A DNA stretch of 64,000 nt from Diphasiastrum complanatum (GCA_029204225.1 CM055112.1:69001-133000); one strand, 5' to 3'. Positions 11,116-22,507 are shown, numbered from the stretch's first letter. The notes: generated by a model not told the origin, from the letters alone. Translations and numbers: made by a program.

Positions 11116-11640
11116 AGCTTATCCTGTTACCATTTACTCGAGTTTCAAGTAGATGTCCTTCGAGATTTGCTAACTATAATGATCCATTATTAAAAACTTC
11201 TATGACTTTATAAGGTCCCATCCATCTGGTATGTAATTTTTGAAGAAACAACATGTGTCTATTATTGTATAGAAGCATGTAGTCTCCTCGTTTAATTTTG
11301 AATTTTTTAATAGTTTGATCGAATTTTATCGTGTTCATCCATTCATTCCTCATTGCTAATGCGGAATGTCGGAACTTTGAATTTTATTGGTAATATGGGA
11401 TGCATTCCATACATAAGATAATATGGAGTCTGCCTAGTTGTGATCTTCTCGGCAGTCATTACAGGAGTTCCTGAGTACAAAAGGGCCTTCTCAAAAGATA
11501 CTTTTACTTTTTTTTCTCTAATTTGGAGTCTGCCTAGTTGTGATCTTCTCGGCAGTCATTACAGGAGTTCCTGAGTACAAAAGGGCCTTCTCAAAAGATA
11601 CTTTTACTTTTTTTTCTCTAATTTTTGCTTCCACTTGGAC
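11116..11640 (-). pseudogene. Ty3/Gypsy integrase C-terminal fragment
   Basis: Read on the minus strand from about 11500, the translation gives 'TPYYLMYGMHPILPI', the conserved Gypsy integrase segment after the catalytic core, followed by 'GDYMLL' and 'RMDGPYKVIEVF', with many stops. This part of integrase contacts the DNA ends. The core D,D,E residues are not present. It may be the far end of the same Gypsy-like element whose gag-protease lies at 17767-20693, separated by the Copia insertion and loss of RT. Confidence 0.65.
11424..11623. repeat. Exact 100 bp tandem duplication
   Basis: Positions 11424-11523 are repeated without visible change at 11524-11623. The unit covers part of the Gypsy integrase fragment. 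Identity of the two units in an otherwise stop-ridden relic implies a recent event. Confidence 0.92.
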
Positions 11641-11940
11641 CAATCAAAAGACCCAAAAATGAATTCTACGTAACGTAACTCATCGGGACTAGCAAATTGG
11701 CTTGTAATTTTTGAATTTTTTAAATTGCCGCTGGGCAGCTCTTACACATATGATTGGTTGGCTTGTGCTGCCCGTAGAGTACAATGCTGTCCCGAATCAA
11801 CTTCTTCAAGTTAAATTACTAATCCGGAATGGTTACAAACTAGACCACAATTACAAACTAGTTTACAATAATAACAACATTGGTTGGATATTGTGATCGC
11901 AGTAATCTTGCATAGTTAAAAACTAGCGGAAAAGTTTGAA

Positions 11941-12159
<219 letters not shown>

Positions 12160-12190
12160 CCTGACATCAAGGAGACCGAGATCCACAATA

Positions 12191-12424
12191 GATTCTGTCA
12201 TTCTTCACAATATCTATTTTTATGAATCACTTTACATTCCAGATACGCATGGAAGATTTGGAAACCTTGAGACCCTTCCACTTCCAAGGTTGGATAGTGA
12301 AGAATGGATTACTCTTGACAACATTGTTTCAGAATCATTTCGATGCAAGCTCTTTACTGATGTGAAGAATTTTATGAAAATAAGAACTGGGTCCAAAAAT
12401 GTCCGATTGAGTAGGTCTAGCTAA
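12191..12424 (+). pseudogene. Unrecognised open frame, possibly a captured exon
   Basis: The plus-strand frame is open for about 78 codons and reads like real protein: 'GRFGNLETLPLPRLDSEEW' followed by 'CKLFTDVKNFMK'. It lacks a clear start and ends with a stop at about 12422. The codon pattern differs from the surrounding retroelement debris. I do not recognise the family. It could be a host exon carried by a transposon, or the exon of a diverged gene, lying just left of the Copia insertion site. Confidence 0.3.
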
Positions 12425-12462
12425 CTCCTCACCCAATCTCAAAAGGTGACCCCCTATTGGAC

Positions 12463-13284
12463 TGTGGAAAAAATACAAAATGGACCAAGAGTGGATCCTA
12501 ATCTGATCCTCAAGAGGGATTGGATGTCAGATTTACTTGATCTATCAATCTACTTGAGATTAAGATCAATCTAGATCAATTCTAGACACAAAATCCCAAC
12601 AAGAACAATCATTCATGAAGGTAGGTGTACTTTCTGGTTTCACACATGTGAAACACTGTCTGAGTATGGATTCCAACCTGAAAATCAAGTACACTATGAT
12701 AGAACCTCAAAACAATCAAAACAAATGTAGACAAATGGAGAGAATCACAATAAATTGCTTCCAAAATCAAGATTGTTGTCTCACATTGATTATAGCCAAA
12801 TAAGCCTCTATATATACACTTCTTGGAGCTCAAGGTACTGATCATGCATCAGATCTCACATGTGTGAGGATGCCTTGTCACCATCATGCAATTTGACACT
12901 TGGATCAAAACTTTCCATTTTAGGCATTTTTGGTCTAAATTCCTACTATATGGAGACCTTCATGAAAATCTTCTAGAAGCAAAAAATCGCAGACTTCAGC
13001 TATTTCCACACGTGTGAGCTGTCCTCTACACATGGGATGTGACACCTACTCAAAACATTTGGCTCATGCAATCAATAGATTGGTGCCATGTGTCATATAT
13101 CTAAAAAACTAGTTTTTGGCCATTTTAGCCACTAGAACTTGAATTAAATCATATGTATGACATATATGATTATGGTACATGACAAGTACACTAGTTTCAC
13201 ATGTGGGAACAGGCTCCACACATGTGTGTTTATCCTACATACAAGATTTTTGGCCTCTACAAGGCTTATTTTGCATTTTTCACA
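12463..13284 (-). repeat. Copia 3' LTR
   Basis: An 822 bp LTR beginning TGTGGAAAAAATAC and ending GCATTTTTCACA. The minus strand just before it reads GAGGAG, a short polypurine tract. About 17 differences from 16949-17761 were counted in the first 235 bp, more than between the two 5' LTR copies at 803 and 16949 (about 4 in the same stretch). Confidence 0.88.
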
Positions 13285-13296
13285 CTCCTCAAAAAT

Positions 13297-13605
13297 CTAG
13301 CTTGGTAAATCTAGCATAGATCTATCTATAACTCCAAGAGCCAATCTCAATTTTACAAATGGATCTTTAGGCAATGCCTTGGTGATTATATCAGCAATGC
13401 AATCTAATGATGAAACATGAATAAGATTGATCTCCTTTGCTTGCAATTTCTCCCTCACGAAATGATGTGCAATCTCGATGTGTTTTGTTCGAGCATGGAA
13501 GACTGGATTGTTTGCAAGTTGTTGAGCTGCTTGATTATCACAATATATGCATGGAATGTCTTCATCCTTGATCACATGTAGTTCCTCCAAAAGCCTTTTA
13601 AGCAA
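13297..13605 (-). pseudogene. Copia RNase H C-terminal part
   Basis: The frame shows 'YCDNQAAQQLANNPVFHAR', 'TKHIEI', 'HFVREKL' and 'IADIITKALPK', the standard end of Copia RNase H, which degrades the RNA strand of the RNA-DNA hybrid. It lies directly before the 3' LTR. A gap with frameshift separates it from the RT frame at 13749. Confidence 0.85.
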
Positions 13606-13748
13606 AGAACCTCCTTTGTTGTTGTTGTCATAGCTTTATACTCGGATTTCGTTGCTGAAAGAGAGATGGTATCGTGCTTTTTGGAAAGCCAAGATATACT
13701 CCACATAAGAATGTAGCAAATGCACTTATGGATCTTCTATCCATCTTG

Positions 13749-14862
13749 TCACCTGCAAAACTTGAGTTCGAATATGCCTCTTAGACAAATATTAGTCCTT
13801 TCATAAACTATGTCAAAGTCTTTTGTAGCTGAGATGTACCTTAACGCCCTTTTTGCTCCTTTCCAATGACATATTAATGGACTTTGCATGTATTGGCTCA
13901 ATTTGCCCACACAAAAACTAAGATCAGGTCTAGTGATGGTTAAGTATATCAAGGAATCAATAAGCATTCTATAGGTAATGATGTCCTCAGAGGATGCTTC
14001 ACCACTTTCCTTAGAAACTTTTACACTTAGTTCCATGGGAGTTTCAACTCCTTTCCAATCAATCATGCCAAATTTTGCTAAGATTGATCTAGCATACTTA
14101 GATTGACATATGAAAGTAAAATCATTACTTCTAGTGACTTCTATTCCAAGTATTACTTTAAGAAGTCCTAGATCTACCATTCTAAATTCACTAGACAAGG
14201 AAACTTTTACATTCTTGATGCCATCTAGATCATTTCCTGTGAGTATAATGTCATCAACATATAAAACTAAGATAATGATCTTCCCATCATTACATTTGTA
14301 GTACCATGATGGTTCATAAGAGCTTACAACAAATCCAATAGAAATAAGATAGGAATGCAACCTAGAGTACCATGCTCTTGGTGCTTTGTTTGAGTCCATA
14401 AAGACTCTTCTTCAAGAGACACACCTTGTCTTCTTCTCCATCTTTGATGAAGCCCTCGGGTTGGCACATGTAGATTTCCTCTTCCAAGAATCCATTCAAG
14501 AAAGCATTTGTCACATCAAGTTGGAAGAGCTCCCATTTGAAAGAAGTTGCAAGACATATGATTAATCTAATGGTCACAAGCTTTGCAACAGGCGCAAAGG
14601 TTTCATCATAATCTATGCCTTTGACTTGCAGAAAACCTTTTGCTACAAGTCTAGCTTTATACTTATGAATGGAACCATCTTGATTATATTTCAATCTATA
14701 TATCCATTTACAAGTAAGAGGCTTCTTTCCATAAGGTAAATCAACAAGCTTCCAAGTTTGATTTTCCATTAATGCATCAAACTCTACTTGCATAGCTTTC
14801 CTCCAATATTGAGATTTATTTGCTTCCTCAAAACTAGTTGGTTCTTCAAGCATAGTAGTCAA
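13749..14862 (-). pseudogene. Copia reverse transcriptase
   Basis: Two overlapping frames (14862-14362 and 14399-13749) carry 'NQTWKLVDLPYGKKPL', 'CKWIYRLKYN', 'KARLVAKGFLQVKGIDY', 'FAPVAK', 'LDVTNAFLNG' and, after a frameshift near 14380, the catalytic 'LYVDDIILTG'. These are the Copia RT fingers and palm with the YVDD box. The frameshift falls right after the 'SLYGLKQ' motif. With it and the missing integrase core the copy cannot be autonomous. Confidence 0.87.
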
Positions 14863-15060
14863 GAGAGTATAAGAGTTGAGTAGTTGAAAATCTTCCCTTT
14901 GCTCCCTTTGTCACTATAAGTGAGCCTTGATGGCTCAATCCTTGTCCTTGTTGATCTTTTTGGCACCCTTGGACTTTGATAGGTTCCACTTGGTCTTCAT
15001 CTTCATGAAGCTCCTCCTCGGCCATAGCATGATCCTTGACAAGTTGACTGTTGTTGGAAG

Positions 15061-15579
15061 TCACCTTTCCTTTGGCTGCTCCTTTGTCACCATGGTCTCC
15101 ATAGCTTTGTAGTTAGGATGGCCTAACCTTTTGTGCCATAATTCCACTTGAGTGAGCACCTCCCTTGCCATGTTCACACTTCCAACCATCACATTAGCAT
15201 CCAATTTGAATAACCTCCCTTGCTTGAAACCACTAGCAATACATTTTTCATATTTCAAGATAGAACATGCCCCATGCTTGAAATCTACATCTAATACACT
15301 ATCTATAAGTTGTCCTACACTCAACAAGTTCTTTGTAATTGAAGGTACATAAAGAACATTGTCTAGATCTACTTTTTTAGATGATCCTAGACATGAAAGA
15401 ATGGATCCAACACCTACAATCTCACATTCTTGATCACAGGCCGTGAAGATAAATTTCTTAGAACTATTGTAAGAAAGTAGATTAAAAAAGTAGTCTTTTT
15501 GGTGAGTCATGTGAGAGCTTGCCCAGCTATCAATCCACCAAGTGTCTTGATTAAATGTTTGTGGTGAGAATACCATCAA
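15061..15579 (-). pseudogene. Copia protease and pre-integrase segment
   Basis: The frame starts near the protease active site, here W-W-I-D-S-W-A-S-S-H, where the family has D-S-G-A-S; the active-site Gly is replaced by Trp, probably inactivating. 'VLYVPSITKNLLSVGQL' and the pre-integrase 'ELWHKRLGHPNYKAM' follow. The normal next steps, the integrase zinc site and D,D,E core, are missing: the frame changes to unrelated residues and stops at 15061. Confidence 0.82.
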
Positions 15580-15591
15580 AGATAGATTGCC

Positions 15592-16348
15592 TTATTCCTC
15601 CTCCTCAAGTACAAGATGACCTTGATTGTCCTTCTCTTGGGCATTCTTCTTCTTGTAGCACTCGGATGCAAAATGTCCCTTTTTACCACAAAAGAAAAAC
15701 TTTGGCTTCTTCTTGTCCTTCTTGCTCTTGCCTTTGGAACTTGATGCTCCATCTTTGCTCTCCATCTCCATGTCTTGAGTCTTCTTGGATGTAAACTTCT
15801 TCTTCTTGCCTTTCAAGGAAAAGTTAGCTTTTCCATCACCATCATTCAAAGATAAGGAACTCATCCTACTTTTGATATGAAGCATTCTACTCTCCTCACT
15901 TACAAGCACACTTTGAAGTTTTTCAATACTAGGAAGTGAATCTTGAATAGCAAAAGTTTGAACAAGATTGGAATAATCATCTCCTAATCCATTCAAAATG
16001 ATTTGAACTAATTCATCATCTTTGATTTTATCATCTCATGAGTATCCTTGAAGTATTCTTGAAAATTGCTTTCAATGAATCCCATGCCTCTTTGGATGTG
16101 GTACAAGATGAGATTTCCTTCAAAAGTTCATTACTTACATTCATCTTAATGCAATGTAATGCAACTCTACATCTCTTTTTGTACTTTACCAATTCAACTC
16201 CACCTTGAGGTTCTACTTCCACCTCAAGTACTATGTCATAAAGATCATGAAGTACAAGCAAAGACTCCATTCGAACTATCCAAGTAGCATAATTAGTGGA
16301 TGTAAGCCTTTCACTAGCTTCAAGCAAAAAACCACCCATTGATGCCAT
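15592..16348 (-). pseudogene. Copia gag (UBN2 type) with zinc-knuckle region, copy B
   Basis: Frames 16348-16031 and 15996-15592 together give the UBN2 gag domain ('TSTNYATWIVRMESLL', 'TSKEAWDSLKAIF'), then 'NGLGDDYSNLVQTF', a Lys/Ser-rich stretch and the knuckle 'FFCGKKGHFASECYKKK'. The first Cys of the C-X2-C-X4-H-X4-C knuckle is Phe. A frameshift near 16031 splits the protein. It starts at the same ATG as copy A (202). Confidence 0.82.
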
Positions 16349-16935
16349 TTTTGAATGTGAAAAAGCACTAGAAACTCTTATGGTTTCTCTAAGAGATCTG
16401 AACCTATAGTCTTATAGCAATTAGAGAGCTTATAGACACAATCCTATCACTCATGAACCAATCTAGAATGATGGAAATTTAGATTCTAGTCTCAAACTTG
16501 CAAAATCACTCCTTAATTTATGATTTTTAGCAATCTCTCTCTCCAACTTCAACATACACTCAAAAAATCAGAGATAATCAATTAATGCACCTAAATCAAG
16601 CTTTGATTTTAATTTTTTGGCTGATCTGATCCAAGAACTAATCAAGGGATTAGATTCATTATAGAAAATGCTTGATTTTGCACCAAAAATCACTCAGATT
16701 GGGTATGTGAGTCAAATTGTACAAATTTTTGAAATTTCTCAGTCAAAATCGGAGATGTACGGCCTCACACGTGTGGAAATGGTTCCTACAGCCCACAACA
16801 AGTTTTGGACCAAAAAATTTGAGAAGAGCTATCAAATCCAACTCGCTACACAAAATTTGACTAGTTTCCAAAAACTTGCTAATTTGGCTTTGATTTGGAT
16901 CAACCCTATCAATTTCAATAAAACCTCTTGTACTT

Positions 16936-16946
16936 GGCTCTGATAG
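16936..16946 (-). promoter_or_regulatory. Copia primer binding site (copy B)
   Basis: Reads CTATCAGAGCC on the minus strand, complementary to most of the 3' end of initiator tRNA-Met, 2 bp from the 5' LTR. Confidence 0.7.
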
Positions 16947-16948
16947 CA

Positions 16949-17761
16949 TGTGGAAAAAGTACAAAATGGACCAAGAGTGGATCCTAATCTGATTCTCAAG
17001 AGGGATTGGATGTTAGATTTACTTGATATATCAATCTACTTGAGATTAAGATCAATCTAGATCAATTCTAAACACAAAATCCTAACAAGAACAATCATTA
17101 ATGAAGGTAGGTGTACTTTATGGTTTCACGCGTGTGATACAGTATCTGAGTATGGACTCCAACTTGAAACTCAAGTACACTATGATAGAACCTCAAAACA
17201 ATCAAAACAAATGTAGACAAATGGAGAGAATCACACTAAATTGCTTCCAAAATCAAGATTGTTGTCTCACATTGATTATGGCCAAATAAGCCTCTATATA
17301 TACACTTCTTGGAGCTCGAGGTACTGATCATGCATCAGATCTCACACGTGTGAGGATGCCTTGTCACCATCAGCAATTTGACACTTGGATCAAAACTTTC
17401 CATTTTGGGTCTAATTTCCTACTATATAGAGATCTTGATGGAAATCTTCTAGAAGCAAAAAATCGCCTACTTCAGCTATTTCCACACGTGTGAGCTGCCC
17501 TCTACACATGGGATGTGACACCTATTCAAAACATTTGCCTCATGCAATCAATCGATTGGTGCCATGTGTCATATCTCTAGAAAACTAGTTTTTGGCCATT
17601 TTAGCCACTAGAACTTGAATTAAATCATATGTACAACATGTATGATTATGGTACATGACAAGTACACTAGTTTCACAAATGGGAAAAGGATCCACACATG
17701 TGTGTTTATCCTACATACAAGATTTTTGGCCTCTACCAAGCTTATTTTTGTATTTTTCACA
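16949..17761 (-). repeat. Copia 5' LTR, copy B
   Basis: An 813 bp LTR with the same ends as copy A. Palindromic CACACGTGTG boxes are kept at 17342-17353 and 17482-17493; the third (17126-17137) has become CACGCGTGTG. Confidence 0.88.
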
Positions 17762-17776
17762 TGGACTAGCTGTGAG

Positions 17777-18903
17777 AATGCCTGGAAAAAATATCTATTT
17801 GGTAGACCAATTTATAATAGCATCTGCTTGATATAGCCACGATCTTCCAAATAATATTGAATAAGGTGTTGTATCTAATGGGTTATGACAAATAAATTCA
17901 TAACAAACGTCTCTGTCTCTAAAACTACGCTAATACCGTTTAGCTCACCTACTGGTAAGGATGCGTCTGCTAAATGGATTTCATGGTAAGTGATAGGTTG
18001 TATCTGTTTTTCTAGTCCTAATTCCTTAACCATTGTTTTTGTTATTAAGTTAATACTGGATCCTGAGTCTATTAGTATTCTATCTATAGTCTAATATCCA
18101 ATAATAGCACTAATCTTTGGAACTCCACAATCTCCTCTATCTACATATTCTAATTTATTAATGTATGCAGGTATACTTAGTATGACAAACCTCTCCCCTC
18201 CCTCAGTCCTTATGGACTGAAGCCCTTCATCCTCTGAAGTATAGCTCGAGGATGATGTAGGTGTCTCACCTTCGTACTTATCCTTTTCCCATGATATTGT
18301 AATTCTTTTGTGACTTTTCCCCGTCGGTGTCTCCATCTGGTCTCTGAAGGTAATCTCCTTCTTCTTCCAGTGGGTTATGACATCGGCCTGGTAGAGCAAT
18401 GGTCGTTCTAATAACACTTTATATGACGATTGTCTTGTAGTTCTTAATATTATAAAATCCATAAGAAACTTATGGTCTCGAATATAAACTGTAACTTGGG
18501 ACAATTCTCCTATTGGTGATCTTCTAGTTGCATCAACTAACTTTAGATGTGTTAATGTGGGTGCTATGCTATGATGAATGCCTAACTCATATGTTGTTTC
18601 TTCAGTCATTATGTTCATGCTAGATCCAGAATCTATGGGTACGCTATCTAAAATACAGCCATTGATTACTACCTGAATCTCAGGTTGACCTTCATCACCG
18701 TAATTAACTAATCCTACGTTGACTAATGGTAACTTCGCTTTTCTTTTCTTTTTCTTTTGCAAAAAATGCTTAATTTTTTTCTTGTAATATTGATTATCGT
18801 CTAATAACTGTTTAAAAGTTATATTGGGCATTATGGAGACAAGGTCTTCTACTATATCATAAGAATGGTTTCTAAGTGGGAATGGATCTCTAGGTATTTC
18901 CAC
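17777..18903 (-). pseudogene. Tandem retropepsin domains, copy B
   Basis: Domain 1 has D-S-G-S-S-M-N-I-M and runs to 'LLYQADVITHW'. The frame then hits a stop at 18091 (TAG), but the following triplets restore 'RILIDSGSSINLIT', so domain 2 keeps an intact D-S-G-S-S active site here. 'LADASLPVGELNGI' and, after a +1 shift, 'FGRSWLYQADAIINW' follow. The parallel order of motifs in both domains shows an internal duplication of the protease, older than the segmental duplication since both copies share it. Confidence 0.7.
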
Positions 18904-19317
18904 TACTTATAACTAGATCTGAAAATTTTACTTTTTTAACTTTTCTAGTTCTTCGGCTAAAAGCTTTTTAGCTTCTGAACTAATATCAACATCATAATAT
19001 TTTTCAGTAGGACTATCAAGGTCTAATTTTTTACTATTAGAAATTTTTATTGACTGTTCTACGACTTTCGCTTTTTCTGTCACGTTTTTCGCGTTTTTTG
19101 CAGATTTCGTCTTAGTTTTCTTCTTATCTTTAAGAGTTGAAGAATCTTTACTACTTCTAGTAGTTACTTTATTTATCTCTACATCTAAATCTGGCTATTG
19201 ATGGTCTTGATCTAATGATTCAGACTCTACATCTATCCTCTGAACTATCATGTCAGTGTTAGTTTTAGATGGCCGAGGGTCATCCTCTCTATATGAGTTT
19301 ACAAACCTTGGTTTAGA

Positions 19318-19827
19318 TCACGGTTGTTCTGGCTGAGGACATTCAACAGTCACATGCCCTTCATCTTTATAGTTAGCGCAGAGTGGCACATATCCTGTTG
19401 ACCTCCTGGGTTTAGGGCAATTAGGCGAATAGTGACTCGGGGCTCCGCAATTGTAGCACAGACCCCTTACTCTGGGTGGTGGAGTGGAATCTCTTGTCTC
19501 CTCTCTACGCAAAATAGTGCACTATTGACCAGTACGTTGTTTTGGTATAATGGTTTTTTGGTTAGGAGTTGCAGTATAAGCTACCTCCTCATGATTATTA
19601 ATCGGACAGAGGAATAATTCCTCTTCTAAATAGTTAGTTTGTAAACTGGGACAATTGGTCTTAGAATGACCTTCCTTCCCACAAGCGGTACACCAAACAT
19701 TGGCGTTAAGCTTCGCTTTCTTTCGCTTGGCTTTAACATCAAACATTTGAACCTTTAAATCACTCATTTCTTTTGCTAACATCTCAACACTCTTCCTTAA
19801 TGGATCCATCTTTTTGGATTTCTCCAT
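19318..19827 (-). pseudogene. Gag nucleocapsid zinc knuckles, copy B
   Basis: Knuckles C-T-A-C-G-K-E-G-H-S-K-T-N-C and C-Y-N-C-G-A-P-S-H-Y-S-P-N-C are conserved as in copy A, again split by a stop between 19512 and 19522. The shared stop means it predates the duplication. Confidence 0.75.
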
Positions 19828-20037
19828 TCTTTTCTTCCTATCTGAGTTTCTATTCTTGGATTTCCTATAAGAAGATTCTTCTTCTGATGAAGAAGAATAA
19901 GATGAATACTCTGAAGACTCTTCCTCATCTGCTAAATCAGATTTCGATTCAGACTCAGTAGATGATTCAGATTCTTCTGTACGTTTCGATTTATGTTTTG
20001 TACTACTTTTTCTTTCATTTCTCCGTCTACGAGAAAT

Positions 20038-20693
20038 TCAAGAAGTTTCGTAATTCTCGGCAGAGGCGATGACATCTTCCAAAGAAGTCATCAATCCCCG
20101 TCGACAATAACGATCCATTTTCTTAGGCAAACCACCCAAGAACCACTCGTTTTGCATATGAACCGAATACTGGGCTCCTAACTTTCCTATTAAATTCTTA
20201 ACTCTACGAGTATACTTTCTAAGTGATTCCTTCGGCTTTTTCTCAACAGAATTAAGTCGAGCCAACAATCTAGTGGAGTATCCTATCTCCCTAAACTATT
20301 TAAGGAACGTTGCGGGTTTGCCATATTATCAGGTGGTGGTGAACTAGGTGGACTTAGAGGACTTGGAGGATTAGGATCTTGACTACGCTCAGATGATGGT
20401 TCTGATGAAGAAGATTTTGATTCTGCACTTGGTTCGGAAGTGGAATCAGACGAATCTGATTCAGATAAATTTGTAGAACTTGGTGTTTCAATGGATCTTT
20501 TCTCAAATGAATCTACAAATGTTGTAGTAGCGTTTAGAAGATCGTTAAACGCTTTAGGTATTAATCTTCTTCTAACTGACAAGTTTCGCAAGTTCTGCAA
20601 ATACAAATCTCTAGATTTCCTATATGCTTCTAATTGTTGTGCAAGCTCTAAACGTTTCTGTTCAATAGTTGCTTGAGAGTATGTTCCTGGCAT
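20038..20693 (-). pseudogene. Gag N-terminal and capsid-like segments, copy B
   Basis: The frames 20693-20283 and 20268-20038 are near-identical to copy A. 'WFLGGLPKKMDRYCRR' keeps the F-x-x-G-L form better than copy A (WFLGDLP). The Ser/Glu/Asp-rich then Pro-rich tail ends at a stop shared with copy A. Confidence 0.6.
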
Positions 20694-22010
20694 GCATTAC
20701 ATGAGAAACACTTCAGGGATTTAAAGAACCCTTGAATTGTTTTGCATGAGGAGAGTCTATGATTGGTAATGGGTATTCCATCGTCGCCTACATTTTTAGT
20801 AATGGCATGGGAAATAATTAGGTCCATTAATGGATAACCATAAGTAAAACTTATATAGATGATTTTGAAAAATCTGACTTGATCAATGAATGAGAAAAAA
20901 TTATTGATTCTCTAGGCCATAACCAAGGATGGGTGTGTCGATATAAATTTTGTTATCCTAACAAGCAGTCTATGAATTTGGTTCATAGATTTAGGATTGA
21001 CGGCAAGATATTCGTTCCTCATGGGTTACCTTTTCCAAACTGGTACCTAGTTCAAGAAAATTTAATTTTTCTAGTACTGTGCTTGATTTTTGGAGCTTGT
21101 GTTTCTCTGGAATTAAAGTTAAAGGTTTTTTTTTTATAATCCCTAACAATATTGTTTCCTTTTCGCAAAACTTTAATGGTTTGGTTAGGGCACTCTCAAT
21201 GATTCCAACCATTGGGGTGAGCAAATCAAAGTTTTGGTAAGATAGTTGTCAAAGCAAAATTCGGTTGAATTAATGGAACATGAATAGTTAAATGGAAGCG
21301 TCCTTCAAGGATGATTCACTTAATTTCAAGAGAAGTTTACAAATTGCCTCATAAGATGAAAAAACATAATTTTTCAAACTATGAGTTACAAACTCAATCT
21401 TGCTCTTACTAGATCCAAGAGCATACATTTGATGACCCAACCACTTGCTTTCAAAATGATTTGGAAACATATCTAAGCCATTAAAGACAAGCAATATGTC
21501 CATACAAGAGGCATGATACAAGACAAGCAGGAGAGACAGAGAGAGATAGTTAAGAAAATCTAGAGGACTTGCATGCTAATATGCGGCAAGCCATGTACTC
21601 TCTTCCAGAATATTTTGAGCAGAGAGATTGTTTTTGTTAGGATTTATGCTGTGTATGAGAATGCAAAATATTCATGAATGTATTGTTGTCTTGATGAGTT
21701 AGTGATGTTGTTCTTGCAATTAGAATTAAGTTGCAAGTTCATGGGCTGAAAAACTGAACACCGAACACTTTGTCGGGTTTTTCGCATTTTTCGGACCCCC
21801 GAGAATAGGCCAAAATATGACTTAGAATAGTTTTAGTCGACCTTTGGGATTCTCGCATTCTTTGCATTTTCTCTTCTTCGGGTTTTTCGCATTTTCGCAT
21901 TTCTCGTAGAGGTTAAAAATGTGTAAGCAAGCATAGATTCACCGACTGTCGGGATTTTCGCATTTTTCGAAAAATGCGACAAACGGAGGCAGAAGCACGC
22001 TTCCGACTCC
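20694..22010. other. Leader region and TTCGCATTTTTCG repeats, copy B
   Basis: Counterpart of 4547-5865. No gene is recognised. The CpG-containing repeat words cluster at 21770-21985. Confidence 0.4.
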
Positions 22011-22507
22011 TTGGCACCGCTAGCTGCAGTTAAAGCCGAAACTATCAGATTGCTTCAATATATAGGCAAACATTCTTGCATGTGCAGGTGCCGGGGCGTG
22101 GGGATGCCCAAACATGGCTCTCGCTGCCCGGGCCCACCTGCGTGCTGCCTGACATCCATTGGGGTCCACTTGGGAGCCGCCAGCACCCACATGCACGGCC
22201 CAACGCCACCCGATAGTTGCCCGACACCCACTTGCGCTGCCCGGCGCCCACCCACACTGCCCGACATCACCCCCCTTGCCTGCAACATGCCCGGGCCCTC
22301 GCCCATTTTTGCTCCCATTTTTGCTCCCATTTTTGCCGCGCCCCCATTTTTGCTCCCGCCTGGGCATCGGGGCCACGCTAGAGTGAGGCCAAACTCCCGA
22401 CACGTGTGGCCTCAGCCCCCTACATTTCCAAACTGGCAGTATGAGGCAGCCTACAGCCTCCTCCTATATCTGCTCGCGCGCCTCTCTCTCTCTCTCTCTC
22501 TCTCTCT
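22011..22507. promoter_or_regulatory. GC-rich block upstream of RPL29, possible promoter region
   Basis: A GC- and CpG-rich segment with CATTTTTGCYCCC repeats, TATATAG near 22057 and a CT run at 22482-22507, ending 46 bp before the RPL29 start codon. The block exists twice in the window, but only this copy is followed by a gene. Pyrimidine-rich leaders (CT/GA) are common in genes for translation proteins. A promoter role is inferred from position only. Confidence 0.35.

Larger units (their letters stand above)
12463..17761 (-). mobile_element. Copia LTR retrotransposon, structurally bounded, integrase core missing
   Basis: The 5.3 kb element is delimited by LTRs 12463-13284 (3') and 16949-17761 (5'), flanked by identical TGGAC at 12458-12462 and 17762-17766. 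In reading order it has the primer site (16936-16946), gag (16348-15592), protease and pre-integrase (15579-15061), RT (14862-13749) and RNase H (13605-13297), all minus strand. The integrase catalytic core is absent between about 15060 and 14870. The two LTRs differ at about 5-7% of sites in the part compared by eye, so the insertion is old. Confidence 0.9.
17767..20693 (-). mobile_element. Ty3/Gypsy-like gag-protease region, copy B (degenerate)
   Basis: Same order as copy A: gag N-terminus 20693-20283, capsid-like 20268-20038, zinc knuckles 19827-19522 and 19512-19318, linker, then first protease 18903-18091 and second protease to about 17777. The right flank of the Copia target site (TGGAC at 17762-17766) falls just past the second protease. 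Different stops inactivate the two copies, so at least some decay followed duplication. Confidence 0.75.
16147..22507. repeat. Copy B of the 6.3 kb-visible segmental duplication
   Basis: Every feature of 1-6355 recurs here with an offset of 16145-16147 bp. In the stretch matching 1921-2760 I counted about seven differences in 840 bp. The right boundary of similarity is the CT run (6355 versus 22507). The left boundary is outside the window, so the true unit length is unknown. A unit of about 16.1 kb in tandem is one reading. Confidence 0.93.
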
